A stretch of DNA of 64,000 nucleotides from an uncultured Lachnospiraceae bacterium (GCA_934293575.1 CAKQYU010000001.1:310001-374000), one strand, 5' to 3'; shown: positions 45,276-54,800, counted from the first letter of the stretch. Numbers and translations: made by a program. The notes: a model not told the origin generated them from the sequence alone.

Positions 45276-47195
45276 ATGTTAACACCGGTAGACGTACAAA
45301 ATAAGGTTTTTAAAGGTGGTATAGGTTTTGATAAGAAGGATGTAGAAGCATTTATGGAGGAGTTATCATCCGATTATTCAGATTTATATCGTTCAAATGT
45401 AGAATTAAAAGATAAGGTTGCAACATTAAATGAAAGCTTGCAGCATTATCGTACGATTGAAGAGTCTGTTCAGAAGTCTTTGACCATATCCGAAAAAGCG
45501 GCAGAGGAGACAATTAATGCTGCACAGGATAAAGCAAGACAGATTAATATTGAAGCAGAGTTGAAAGCCGAGGCAATCCTTGCGGATGCAAAGGATGAAT
45601 TGGAAAAAACACAGGAAGAGATTTTCCGTCTGCAAAATCAGCATCAGCAGTTCGTTGCACAGTTTAAGAAAATATTGAATGCACAGCTTCAGTTGTGTGA
45701 AGGCGAAGTGGTTGATATCGACCTTGGGGAAGGTTTCGATATGGAACGATATTCAGACAGTGGATTTTCCGGATTTGGAAGTGAAGGCGGTCTTGGTGGC
45801 GGCGGTGGTTACACCGGCTCTTATGATGATAGAGACAGAGCTGCCGGAGAACCATCCGCAAGTGTAGGTTCCTTGAATTTTGATCCGTTTACGGAAGCAA
45901 AGAACGGTGGTCGTTTCAGCTCAAAAACAACGCATAAATCATCTTCAAAGAATGGTGATAGCGGTAAACTCAGTTTAAACATGAAATCCGAACAATCTGC
46001 AAATGTAAAGATAAAGCGTAATATTCCGACAGCAGCAGGCAAACCGGATACGGACGTAAAACAGAGTGAGCCAATTCCGAAAGAAAAGCCTGCTGTAAAG
46101 GAAAATACAGTAACAAAGGAAAAAGCAGCAAAAGAAAAAACAAGCCGAATTCATGAGGCACAAAAAGCCAGAGAAGAGGCTGCAAGACAGAAGGTAGAAC
46201 AGGAAGCAAAAGCCGCATTGGCAAGAGAAGAAGCAGAACGTAAAGCAAAACAGGCTGCGGAAGAAGCTGCTCGTAAAGAAAGAGAAGCTGCAGAGGAAGC
46301 TGCAAGACAGAAGGCAATCGAAGATGCCAAGAATGAGGAAATGGCTCAGGCTCATTATGACAGAGAATTAGAAGCTACTATTAATGCTGTCAGAGAGGCT
46401 GCAAAGAAACAGAATGAACCACAGGAGAATCCATATGTATCACAGCCGGTTCATTTTTCAATGAAATCTTCAAGTGCGGAAGAAAAAGCTCCTGTTCAGG
46501 AAACCCTACAACAGGAAACCTCTTTTGCGGATACAGAGGAACAATTATCCGGTGAGGTGGAAGAAAAAATCGATGAATCAACAATGTTGGATTCAGAGGA
46601 TAACTATTCGGATGGATTTGATTTTATTTCGGATTCTGATACACCGGATAACAATATTGCAGATCAGTTAACCTTTGAGACAGAGGATGATACATTTGTT
46701 GGTGAAGTAGAAGAAAAAATTGATGAATCAACAATGTTGGATTCAGAGGATAATTATTCGGATGGATTTGATTTTATCTCGGATTCAGAGGATACTGACA
46801 ATTCGGATCAGATTCATTTTGAGACAGCAGATGATGAGATGGCATATGTTGGTGAAGTTGAGGAGAAAGTTAATGAATCGAATATGTTAGATTCGGAAGA
46901 TAACTATAATGATGGATTTGACTTTTTGGTAGATGATGATTCAGAAGATGATATTCCAACCATCCAATCGGAATCCGCTTCTTCTTTTTCCATTAACAGT
47001 GGTTCTTTGCAGTCGGAGGATACAACATCCGATTCCGGCCTTGGTGGTGGACTTAATTTGAATATTAATTTCGGAAGTTCTACGAAAGATGATGATGACG
47101 ATGTTTTTGTTGGCGATGTAGAAGATAAAAGTGTAAAACCATCCAATCTGATTGGAAATGATGACGATGAGGATGACGGATTTAATTTCTTGTAA
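45276..47195 (+). CDS. DivIVA-domain protein with acidic C-terminal repeats
   Basis: A 639-residue protein. The N-terminal DivIVA domain (LTPVDVQNKVFKGGIGFDKKDVEAFM) binds curved or polar membrane in family members, followed by a coiled coil to about residue 140. A Gly-rich spacer (about 150-180), a Lys/Ala/Glu-rich predicted helix (about 270-375) and a long acidic tail follow. The tail contains four copies of a GEVEEK...MLDSEDNY..DGFDF motif, three of them spaced by exactly 50 residues, and the last one ends the protein. DivIVA proteins are usually 150-250 residues, so this is strongly extended. It follows sepF by 33 bases (AGGAGGAG ahead of the ATG) and likely takes part in septum or pole organisation. 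Confidence 0.88.
   Translation: MLTPVDVQNKVFKGGIGFDKKDVEAFMEELSSDYSDLYRSNVELKDKVATLNESLQHYRTIEESVQKSLTISEKAAEETINAAQDKARQINIEAELKAEAILADAKDELEKTQEEIFRLQNQHQQFVAQFKKILNAQLQLCEGEVVDIDLGEGFDMERYSDSGFSGFGSEGGLGGGGGYTGSYDDRDRAAGEPSASVGSLNFDPFTEAKNGGRFSSKTTHKSSSKNGDSGKLSLNMKSEQSANVKIKRNIPTAAGKPDTDVKQSEPIPKEKPAVKENTVTKEKAAKEKTSRIHEAQKAREEAARQKVEQEAKAALAREEAERKAKQAAEEAARKEREAAEEAARQKAIEDAKNEEMAQAHYDRELEATINAVREAAKKQNEPQENPYVSQPVHFSMKSSSAEEKAPVQETLQQETSFADTEEQLSGEVEEKIDESTMLDSEDNYSDGFDFISDSDTPDNNIADQLTFETEDDTFVGEVEEKIDESTMLDSEDNYSDGFDFISDSEDTDNSDQIHFETADDEMAYVGEVEEKVNESNMLDSEDNYNDGFDFLVDDDSEDDIPTIQSESASSFSINSGSLQSEDTTSDSGLGGGLNLNINFGSSTKDDDDDVFVGDVEDKSVKPSNLIGNDDDEDDGFNFL
46551..47195 (+). repeat. 150-bp periodic repeat in the divIVA-like gene
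   Basis: Copies of a roughly 85-base motif begin at 46551, 46701 and 46851, an exact 150-bp period; the first two are nearly identical in DNA. A degenerate fourth copy begins at 47112 and runs to the stop codon. Encoded core: GEVEEK(I/V)(D/N)ES(T/N)MLDSEDNY(S/N)DGFDF. The remaining residues of each period are less conserved but acidic. Confidence 0.92.
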
Positions 47196-47205
47196 GGAGT
47201 TTTTT

Positions 47206-48309
47206 ATGGCAGAAATGACGGTACATAAAGATAATCAGCCGATATACGATATTGTATTTCGGGATAGTTTTGATGATTTATTAAATGTATTAGAACCATT
47301 TGCAATTGAAAACAGAAGAGTGTGCATTGTAACGGAAACCAATGTATTTCAGTATTATGGAGATGCCGTCACATCAATTATAAAAACAAAGGCAAAAGAA
47401 TGTATTACTTTTATTTTTCCGGAAGGGGAAGCAAATAAGAATTTAAATACCGTTCAGAATTTGTATGAAACCCTGATTTTAAATCAGTTTGACCGAAAGG
47501 ATTTGTTGATTGCTTTAGGTGGAGGTGTGGTTGGTGATTTGACCGGTTACACTGCGGCAACCTATTTGCGTGGAATTGATTTTATACAGATACCGACAAG
47601 TTTGTTGGCACAGGTTGATAGTAGTATTGGCGGAAAAACAGGGGTGGATTTTCACGCATACAAAAATATGGTCGGTGCTTTTCATCAGCCAAAATGTGTT
47701 TATATGAATTTATCAACCTTGCAAACATTAAGTGAGCGGCAATTTAATTCGGGATTAGGTGAAATTATAAAACATGGTCTGATTAAGGATAATGATTATT
47801 ATCAATGGATTTGTGACCATTATGATGATATTCAAAAAAGAGATATGGATACGATGCTTACAATGATTACAAAAAGTTGTGATATCAAGCGGAGAGTTGT
47901 AGAAGAAGATCCGACCGAAAAAGGAGATCGTGCATTATTAAATTTTGGTCATACCTTAGGTCATGCAATCGAGAAATTGATGGATTTTCAACTGCTGCAT
48001 GGAGAATGTGTTGCAATTGGGTGCATTTTAGCCGCTATCATATCGAAAAACAAAGGGTATCTTACCATGGATGAATTGGTGAAGATTTATAAGAGTTTTC
48101 AGGTATTTCATTTTCCGGATTTGGATTATAATTTAGATTTTTGGAATGTTATAGCAACAACGAAAAATGATAAGAAAATGGTTGCCGGTAAGATTAAATT
48201 TATTTTACTTCATAAAGTTGGACAGGCATATATTGATACCTCAATCACGGATGAAGATATGATGGAGGCTATGAATGAATATGCATCTTTGAAAGAAAGG
48301 TTAGTTTGA
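47206..48309 (+). CDS. aroB: 3-dehydroquinate synthase
   Basis: Second step of the shikimate pathway, turning DAHP into 3-dehydroquinate with NAD+ and zinc. The 367-residue protein shows ALGGGVVGDLTGYTAATY, PTSLLAQVDSSIGGKTGVD, KNMVGAFHQP, and the metal histidines in LLNFGHTLGHAIEK. ATG 47206 is set by AAGGAG at 47194-47199; the frame extends upstream into divIVA but without a usable site. It sits in the division cluster between divIVA and lspA; no other shikimate gene is present in the window. Confidence 0.95.
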   Translation: MAEMTVHKDNQPIYDIVFRDSFDDLLNVLEPFAIENRRVCIVTETNVFQYYGDAVTSIIKTKAKECITFIFPEGEANKNLNTVQNLYETLILNQFDRKDLLIALGGGVVGDLTGYTAATYLRGIDFIQIPTSLLAQVDSSIGGKTGVDFHAYKNMVGAFHQPKCVYMNLSTLQTLSERQFNSGLGEIIKHGLIKDNDYYQWICDHYDDIQKRDMDTMLTMITKSCDIKRRVVEEDPTEKGDRALLNFGHTLGHAIEKLMDFQLLHGECVAIGCILAAIISKNKGYLTMDELVKIYKSFQVFHFPDLDYNLDFWNVIATTKNDKKMVAGKIKFILLHKVGQAYIDTSITDEDMMEAMNEYASLKERLV

Positions 48310-48313
48310 TACG

Positions 48314-48844
48314 ATGACAGAACAGAAATTTAAGCAATCAAATCATAGAAATAAAATTGCAGGTAATTATATACCTGCAACTTTTTCTTTTATTATTTTG
48401 GTTTTTATTGATCAATTTGTAAAATATCTGGTAGATTCCCACATCCCGTTATATGACTCGGTTGAAATCTTACCTGATATTTTTGAGTTACGTTATATTC
48501 AAAATCCGGGAGCTGCCTGGGGCGTATTAAAGGATAAACAATATCTGTTTATAATCTGTACGGTAATCGTACTTGTGATTGGTGTCATTTTTTATCACAA
48601 ATGTGTAAAGCAGAATGTTTTTCGGGATATCCGGATTTATACGATTATTATACTTGCCGGTGCGGTTGGAAATATGATTGACCGGATACGTTATCATTAT
48701 GTTATTGATTATTTCTATTTTAAATTGATTGATTTCCCTGTGTTTAATATTGCAGATTGCTATGTGACGGTTGGATTTGCATTATTGTTGATTTCGATTT
48801 TGTTTAAATACAAAGAACAGGACTTTGATGTTTTGAAAAATTAA
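48314..48844 (+). CDS. lspA: Lipoprotein signal peptidase
   Basis: Membrane aspartic protease that removes signal peptides from lipoproteins such as the carboxypeptidase at 40761-41738. The 176-residue protein has four membrane helices, NPGAAWGVL, and the catalytic aspartates in YHYVIDYFYF and FNIADCYVTVG. The ribosome binding site is weak (AAAGG 13 bases ahead), which may mean translational coupling to aroB, whose stop is 4 bases upstream. Confidence 0.95.
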   Translation: MTEQKFKQSNHRNKIAGNYIPATFSFIILVFIDQFVKYLVDSHIPLYDSVEILPDIFELRYIQNPGAAWGVLKDKQYLFIICTVIVLVIGVIFYHKCVKQNVFRDIRIYTIIILAGAVGNMIDRIRYHYVIDYFYFKLIDFPVFNIADCYVTVGFALLLISILFKYKEQDFDVLKN

Positions 48845-48859
48845 TGTGAGGCTCGGATT

Positions 48860-49777
48860 ATGGTATATGAATTTGAAGTAGATGCAGAGAATGCAGGCGT
48901 TCGAATTGATAATTTTTTAAATAAATATATTGAAGATTTGTCCCGTTCTTACATTCAGCACCTGATAAAGGATGGATTTGTCAAGGTCAATGAAAAGAAT
49001 ATAAAGCCAAATTATAAGTGTAAATCAAAAGATATCATTAATGTTCAGGCGGAAGAAAAAAAGGAATTAGAGGTTCTTCCGGAGAATATTCCGATTGATA
49101 TTGTTTATGAAGATGAAGATATTATTATTGTTAATAAACAAAAAGATATGGTAGTACATCCTGCAGCAGGCCATGAAAATGGAACGTTGGTTAATGCATT
49201 GCTCTACCATTGTAAAAATCGTTTATCCACGATTAATGGGGTGGTTCGTCCGGGAATTGTACACCGGATTGACCGGAACACGACAGGTTTGCTGGTTATA
49301 TGTAAAAATGATAAGGCACATCAGTGTCTGGCGGAGCAATTGAAGGAACATTCAATTACCAGAAAATATCATGCAATCTGCTATGGAACGTTTAAGGATT
49401 TGGAAGGAACGGTTGATGCGCCGATTGGCAGACATGAAACGGATCGTAAAAAAATGGCAATCAATCGAAAGAATGGAAGAAGAGCAGTAACACATTACCG
49501 GGTTTTGCAAACACTTGGTAATCAATATTCGTATATTGAATGTACCTTAGAAACCGGACGCACACATCAAATCCGGGTGCATATGGCATCCATTGGACAT
49601 CCTATATTGGGAGATGATGTATATGGTCCGAGAAATCCTTCCATTAAAAATTTGGAAGGACAGACCTTGCATGCAAAAGTTCTTGGATTTATTCATCCAA
49701 GAACCGGTCAGTATATTGAATTTAATTCCGAATTACCGGATTACTTTCAAAAACTTTTAGATAAGCTTGATAAATGA
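48860..49777 (+). CDS. RluD-type 23S rRNA pseudouridine synthase
   Basis: A 305-residue RluA-family enzyme with an S4 domain (about residues 13-75, VRIDNFLNKYIEDLSRSYIQHLI) and catalytic motif HRIDRNTTGLL containing the active Asp. Pairing with lspA is widespread and matches RluD, which modifies helix 69 of 23S rRNA in other bacteria. It ends this + strand run; no good hairpin terminator was seen in the 79 bases before the convergent recombinase gene. Confidence 0.92.
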   Translation: MVYEFEVDAENAGVRIDNFLNKYIEDLSRSYIQHLIKDGFVKVNEKNIKPNYKCKSKDIINVQAEEKKELEVLPENIPIDIVYEDEDIIIVNKQKDMVVHPAAGHENGTLVNALLYHCKNRLSTINGVVRPGIVHRIDRNTTGLLVICKNDKAHQCLAEQLKEHSITRKYHAICYGTFKDLEGTVDAPIGRHETDRKKMAINRKNGRRAVTHYRVLQTLGNQYSYIECTLETGRTHQIRVHMASIGHPILGDDVYGPRNPSIKNLEGQTLHAKVLGFIHPRTGQYIEFNSELPDYFQKLLDKLDK

Positions 49778-49856
49778 TAAAGGCACGTAAAATCAGAATA
49801 AAAGGACAAGGAATTTCAAATATCAAGCTTTGATTGAATGGACTATTTTTAATGGA

Positions 49857-50918
49857 CTATTTCTTGTCGGGATGTTCCCGTAATGTAACCGCATCCTTTG
49901 CACGCATTCTTTGCCAGTCATCGATATCGGCATAATGTTTTTTTGTGGTATTTACATCCTTATGGCCTAATACATCCGCTACAAGATAGATATCGGATGT
50001 CTGCTGATATAAAGCAGTACCATATGTACTTCTTAACTTATGAGGTGTAATTTTTTTGAGTGGTGTCGTTATTTGTGCATATTTTTTAACCATATTTTCA
50101 ACGGAACGGACAGAAATACGTTTGCGTTGGCTGCTTAGAAAAAGAGCCTGTTCATGACCTTCAACCGGAATGATATTTTTTCTTTCATCGAGGTAATCCA
50201 GTAAAGCATCTTTGGCTTCGGTACCAAAATAAACGTATGCTTCATAGCCGCCTTTTCGGACAATTTTAATTCGGTCGGTGTCAAAATCAACATCATTGAT
50301 ATCCAATCCGACACATTCCGATACACGAATACCGGTTCCGAGCATAAGGGTTAATAAAGCCAAATCCCTTACCTTTGTTTTTTCATGAAATTGTTGTTGT
50401 TTTTCTGATAAATGATTTCCGTATTCTACATTGTCTAAAAACTGGGCAACTTCATTTGCCTCCATACGGATGATTGCTTTATCGTGAATTTTTGGAGTGT
50501 CAACAATGATTGCGGGATTTCCGGATATTTTTTTGTTTTTGTACAAATAACTCATAAAAACGCGCAAGGACATTAGCTTTCTTTTGATTGCCCGTTCACC
50601 GTTAGTAAATTCCCGGCCATTCTTTTGATATACCTTTAAATGTTCCAGATATTCTTCAATATCTTCGGATGTAATCTGATCGATGATATCAATGGAAATA
50701 TCTTTAGTAGTTTTACCCTGAAGGGATTTGTTGGTGTCACATAAGTATTCGTAAAAGGATTTTAAATCTCTGGCATATCCAAGTCTGGTACGTGGAGATT
50801 TGCTGTATTCAATGGAACGGAAAAAGGTTGTTACATATTGTGGCATTTCACTTAAGATATTTCTTAAAAGCTTAATATTTTTGATTTCTTGTTCTTCATG
50901 ATACGTTCGGTTTGGCAT
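49857..50918 (-). CDS. Tyrosine recombinase (XerC/XerD-like)
   Basis: A 353-residue site-specific recombinase. N-terminal SAM-like core-binding domain (about residues 20-150) and catalytic domain with Arg in GTGIRVSECVGLDI, HKLRSTYGTALY (His/Arg), LGHKDVNTTKKHYADI (His and nucleophile Tyr). Catalytic pentad appears complete. It resembles host XerC-type proteins found near lexA in related genomes rather than phage integrases, and no other phage or transposon gene is present. It could act on chromosome dimers or on a local site; a near-perfect inverted repeat lies in its leader (50960-50983). Promoter TTGACA...TAATAT upstream. Confidence 0.85.
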   Translation of the reverse strand: MPNRTYHEEQEIKNIKLLRNILSEMPQYVTTFFRSIEYSKSPRTRLGYARDLKSFYEYLCDTNKSLQGKTTKDISIDIIDQITSEDIEEYLEHLKVYQKNGREFTNGERAIKRKLMSLRVFMSYLYKNKKISGNPAIIVDTPKIHDKAIIRMEANEVAQFLDNVEYGNHLSEKQQQFHEKTKVRDLALLTLMLGTGIRVSECVGLDINDVDFDTDRIKIVRKGGYEAYVYFGTEAKDALLDYLDERKNIIPVEGHEQALFLSSQRKRISVRSVENMVKKYAQITTPLKKITPHKLRSTYGTALYQQTSDIYLVADVLGHKDVNTTKKHYADIDDWQRMRAKDAVTLREHPDKK

Positions 50919-50959
50919 GTTTATTGAGAACTCCTCTTCATTATTTTAGTGTATATATT

Positions 50960-50983
50960 TTCGTAAAACTATGGTTTTGCGAA
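50960..50983. promoter_or_regulatory. Inverted repeat in the tyrosine recombinase leader
   Basis: TTCGTAAAAC and GTTTTGCGAA are 10-base arms with one mismatch around a 4-base centre TATG. It lies 13-36 bases after the predicted transcription start of the recombinase gene. Possible autoregulatory operator, recombinase binding site, or mRNA hairpin. Confidence 0.5.
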
Positions 50984-51002
50984 TAATTGGATTGCTAAGA
51001 TT

Positions 51003-51032
51003 ATATTACTCTATTCTTATCTTCTTTGTCAA
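51003..51032 (-). promoter_or_regulatory. Sigma-A type promoter for the tyrosine recombinase
   Basis: On the - strand, TTGACA (51032-51027) and TAATAT (51008-51003) with an 18-base spacer. Just upstream lies GTATTGA-N12-TCAATAC (51033-51058), a 7-base inverted repeat that may bind a regulator. The rest of the 276-base gap between the recombinase and the next gene holds the hairpin at 51145-51190 and no further ORF. Confidence 0.68.
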
Positions 51033-51144
51033 GTATTGATAAAGTTTATTTTCAATACGATATGTTTTCGCTTCCTTCATCAATACCTGACTAAGAAAAA
51101 TAATTATCAATCATAAATATATGAACATATAAATACTTACGGTA

Positions 51145-51190
51145 TCCCGGTTTCGGATTATAATTATGTTACATAACTTAGAAACCGGGA
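51145..51190 (-). terminator. Hairpin at the end of the adhesin operon
   Basis: TCCCGGTTTC and GAAACCGGGA pair perfectly over 10 bases, and inside the loop TTATGT/ACATAA can form a second stem. It begins 5 bases past the stop of the adhesin-linked gene. It lacks a T-tract on either strand, so it may act as a transcript 3'-end stabiliser or weak terminator. Confidence 0.5.
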
Positions 51191-51194
51191 AATT

Positions 51195-51881
51195 TTATTT
51201 TGTTACAATTCTTATTGCATCCAATAATTTCATATATTGTTTGGTATCAAAAGTATCTTTTGGATTTTTTTCAATAATTTCTAATGTTAATATAACGGAT
51301 TTCTCTAATTCTTTATTAAGAATAATTTTGTTCATCTGTTCTGCATTATTTTCAAATTGGATAAAAATTCCAGAATATTGTTCTTCTGATAATGATATTT
51401 CTTTGGAGTGTATCATCTTATTCTGGTAGACTTTGTTCTGTGTATATGCTTTTGCATACTGAATAATATCTTCCCGATTCATATCCTCATTTAGATGAAA
51501 ATTAACAATGGTATCTCCGTCGTTGGTTCGATATTCAATCAATGATGAACATCCAAAAATACGTTCGTAGCCGGGTATATTTATGATTTCAATATTATAT
51601 TTATTATTCTGATCACATAGAATTGCTTCTTTGGTGTCCTGAGCAGTTATTATATGGATTTTTTCCTGATTTGGTGCAGAATCTTTTGTATTAACTGCTG
51701 CGCTTTTGTCTGCATCCATCTTATTATCATTATTCGTGGTTTCATTATGAATAATATTATGTAAACTTGTATAATGAACATACAAACATACATTCGCAAT
51801 TAGAATAAAAATAAATATGAAACCGGTAATTATTATAATATATCGCTTTGTTGTCTGTTTTCTTTTCTCTTTAAATAACAC
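51195..51881 (-). CDS. Membrane-anchored protein coupled to the giant adhesin, function unknown
   Basis: A 228-residue protein with a basic N-terminus (FKEKRKQTTKR), one membrane helix (YIIIITGFIFIFILIANVCLYV) and an extracytoplasmic domain with an Asn/Asp-rich linker. The folded part (GYERIFGCSSLIEYRTNDGDTIVNFHLNEDMNREDII...) looks like an alpha/beta sandwich, but I do not recognise the family. I place the start at GTG (51881), which has AGGAGGAGG 7 bases ahead; that site and start lie inside the 3' end of the adhesin gene in another frame (49-base overlap). A longer frame from 51932 exists without a comparable site. The overlap implies coupled translation with the adhesin. Confidence 0.7.
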   Translation of the reverse strand: MLFKEKRKQTTKRYIIIITGFIFIFILIANVCLYVHYTSLHNIIHNETTNNDNKMDADKSAAVNTKDSAPNQEKIHIITAQDTKEAILCDQNNKYNIEIINIPGYERIFGCSSLIEYRTNDGDTIVNFHLNEDMNREDIIQYAKAYTQNKVYQNKMIHSKEISLSEEQYSGIFIQFENNAEQMNKIILNKELEKSVILTLEIIEKNPKDTFDTKQYMKLLDAIRIVTK

Positions 51882-54800
51882 AATATGCCTCCTCCTGATA
51901 AAATTGATAGATATAGTAATGCAATCATCCACTTGATTACATTTGTGTCCCCTGTTGCAACGGGTGGTGTTTTATCCGGTGGATAAGAAACACTTTGTTT
52001 TTCATCATTGATATCAGTATGTTTGGATATCAATGCTTGTTCACAATATAATTCCTCATAAACTACGATTGTTTTCCCGGATAAATTTCTGCTGTCAAAA
52101 TTGAATTCAACCGGAATGGTATCATCGGATTTTGTTGGTGTAAAAGTTATCTCTTCGGATATAATCTCATGATTAATTTGGAATGGTTTTGCATCCTCTT
52201 TTATCATTAATGTTCCTTTTAAGGTATATTCCTGCCCGACAGTTAAATTATGATAAGAAACATAATCTATTATTTGGTCGTTTTTCCTACAGGTTCCCGT
52301 ATGTGATTTTGTGTATGTATCAAGTGCTTCTGTTTGAATATCCACGAAATAAACTGTTTGGTTGGTATCGGTAATATCTTTGTGCGAAAAAACGACTTGA
52401 TCAGACATACACTCTTTCATTTCTTCAAATGCAACGATATAGTTGAGGTTGTCAATATTTGGAATGGTTGCAGCGTCAAAAGAAAATGAAACGGTTACAG
52501 TTCCGTTTTCTTTATCAGCTGTAAAACGCGTATGTCCGGTAATTTTCTTACCGGATTGGTCGAATAATGGCTGACAGGAATTTCCGGATGCATCTAATTC
52601 GGTTGTATCGGAAGTGCTTTCAAGAGAAGGTATGTATAATGTTCCGTTAACTTCATATTCCTTTCCGATTATCAGGTTTTCGTAGGTAATCTGGTCTTCT
52701 AATGAAATCTTTTCTTCCTTTGAGATAGAATGCTTTCCATGTAAGGTATTAGTAAGGGATGTATGACCTTTTACATGAGTAATGGTTTGTTCTGAATTTT
52801 CCGGATTTGCATGAATGCTTAATAATTTTGATTCTTTTGTATCAAGTCCTTCATATAAGTATTCGTAGGCAACCATCATATCCGTATCATTTGACATGCT
52901 TTCCGGTTCTTTTGATAAAGCCGGAAGTGTAAATTTTACGGATACATCTCCGGATGATTCGTTTGCCTGAAAAGTGGTAGAACCGGTTATTTCTTTCTTC
53001 CCATCTGTAATTGGTTGTTGCGTTTTTTTGTTGATTAATTTACCGATAATCGTATAGTCCTGACCAACGGTCAGATTTTCATAATGTACATAATCTGTTA
53101 TATGTAATTGCCGGTCAAATGTATCAACAAATTGTGACTGACTGTCATCTTCTACTAACGAGGTTGTTAAAGTAGGAAATGAAACTGTTTGTTTTGTATC
53201 TGTTATATCTGCATGCAGATATAAAGATATGTCATCATAAAATAATTCTTCAAATACAACCATCTGTTTTGGAAAATCATTCGGATTATCCAATAAAATA
53301 TCCTTGATATTGATTTGGAATGTTACCGATGCTGTTCCGGTGGAGGTTTTCGGTATAAACGTTGTTGTTGCCGTTACAGGCTGCTTTGATTTATTATATA
53401 AGGTACATTCCTGATTGTTTGCATTTAAATAATGCAGGGTTCCTGTAATTTTGTATTCCTTATCAGGTGCTAATCCGGAGTAAGAAACCTTGTCAACGAT
53501 GGTAACGGTATCTTCTAAGGCTATGGTTTTATTACCCTCCTTATCGGTTGCTATCGTTTCCATTATATAAGGAAAATAAATGGATTCCCGTGTGTTCGTA
53601 ATATCCGTATCTCTTGCATACAGACAATTATTCCAATATAGTTCTTCAAATACAACAACATGTCTTCCAAGATATTGTGAACTGTCAAATTCAGGTAAAA
53701 CAATATCAATTTTCATATTATGATGACTACTGTCCTCTTTATAAATAATATTATTTGTTGTCTTTTTGCATGGTTTTCCGTTTTTATCGGAAATAATTTC
53801 TCCTGTCTGTCCGTCTACAAGCGTTGAAATTAGTTTGTATTCATTTCCTTCTATTAGGTTGGATAAATAAACCGTATCGGTTACTACCGTGTTCTTCGAT
53901 GTCTTGTCCACATTCAAATGATAGGAAGAGGTAAAAGCATCGGTATCGATTCCCATAAAAGATACGCTTTCATCTATATTATCCAATGAAGTATCCTCTA
54001 TATAGAAAACTTCATTTTCGGATATTTTGAAATTTAAAACTTTAGATGCCGCTAAATCCACTTCCTGCCCATCATTTATAACAAGTAATTCAGTGTCGCT
54101 TCCCGGACATAAATAGGTCTGCCATACTCCGTTGATTCCCTGTAGATTGGAGGAATCAAAGTTATAAATCAAGTCTATAGTGCCGGCAGCATTTGCATTG
54201 TATAAATTACTTTCCTGCTGTGCAGTTTGGAATGATACATTGCTTCGGATAAAATTTCCCTGTGCATCAAGTAACGGCTGCCCGGCTTTATACTGCATTC
54301 CGTCTTTTGTCTGGCAGTCTTTTTGTGCTACCAGAATTCCTTTGAAGGTATAGGTTGTGTTATATCGTAAATATTTGTATTCAATAGAATCAATGATGAC
54401 GGTATCTGGCGCAGCCAGGGAATAGTGATTTTGTGTTTTGTGATCCATTGATGATGTATGGAATTTGGGTGTTGGCATATCGGAAATGGAATAAACAAAA
54501 ACATTTCCATCCTGATTCATATCAAATGTAAAGTCATCCTCGATGATTAATTGTGTTGTTTTGTTCCCTAAACTAAATACTTCTGTTATGGAATAGGTAT
54601 CATACGGTAAGGCACCGGTATCATCTAAAATATCCATTTGGGATTGCAGATGTTTGTCGGTTGTTCCGTAAAACCATATTCCGGAAGGATACAGTTGATT
54701 CTTTAAGACATCTTCGGATGATATTTGATCAAGATAGATATCATTTTTGTTGGTATCCTTTGTGTGAAGCTGCTTATAGGTGTTCTGATTAACGGTCTGG

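Noticed and set aside
45970..46355. Leu/Cys/Phe-rich - strand frames opposite the divIVA-like gene
   Set aside because: Antisense of the Lys/Ala/Glu-rich helix; look like membrane proteins only by codon complementarity.
49778..49856. ATCAAGCTTTGAT palindrome in the convergent gap between rluD and the recombinase
   Set aside because: Short, AT-rich arms without T-tract; not convincing as a terminator.
49857..50918. Tyrosine recombinase as evidence of an integrated mobile element
   Set aside because: No tRNA attachment site, phage or conjugation genes, or direct repeats were seen; it looks like a host Xer-type protein.
51783..51796. CAAACATACATTCG, a LexA-box-like 14-mer
   Set aside because: Two consensus mismatches including a central G, and it lies inside a coding region away from any promoter.
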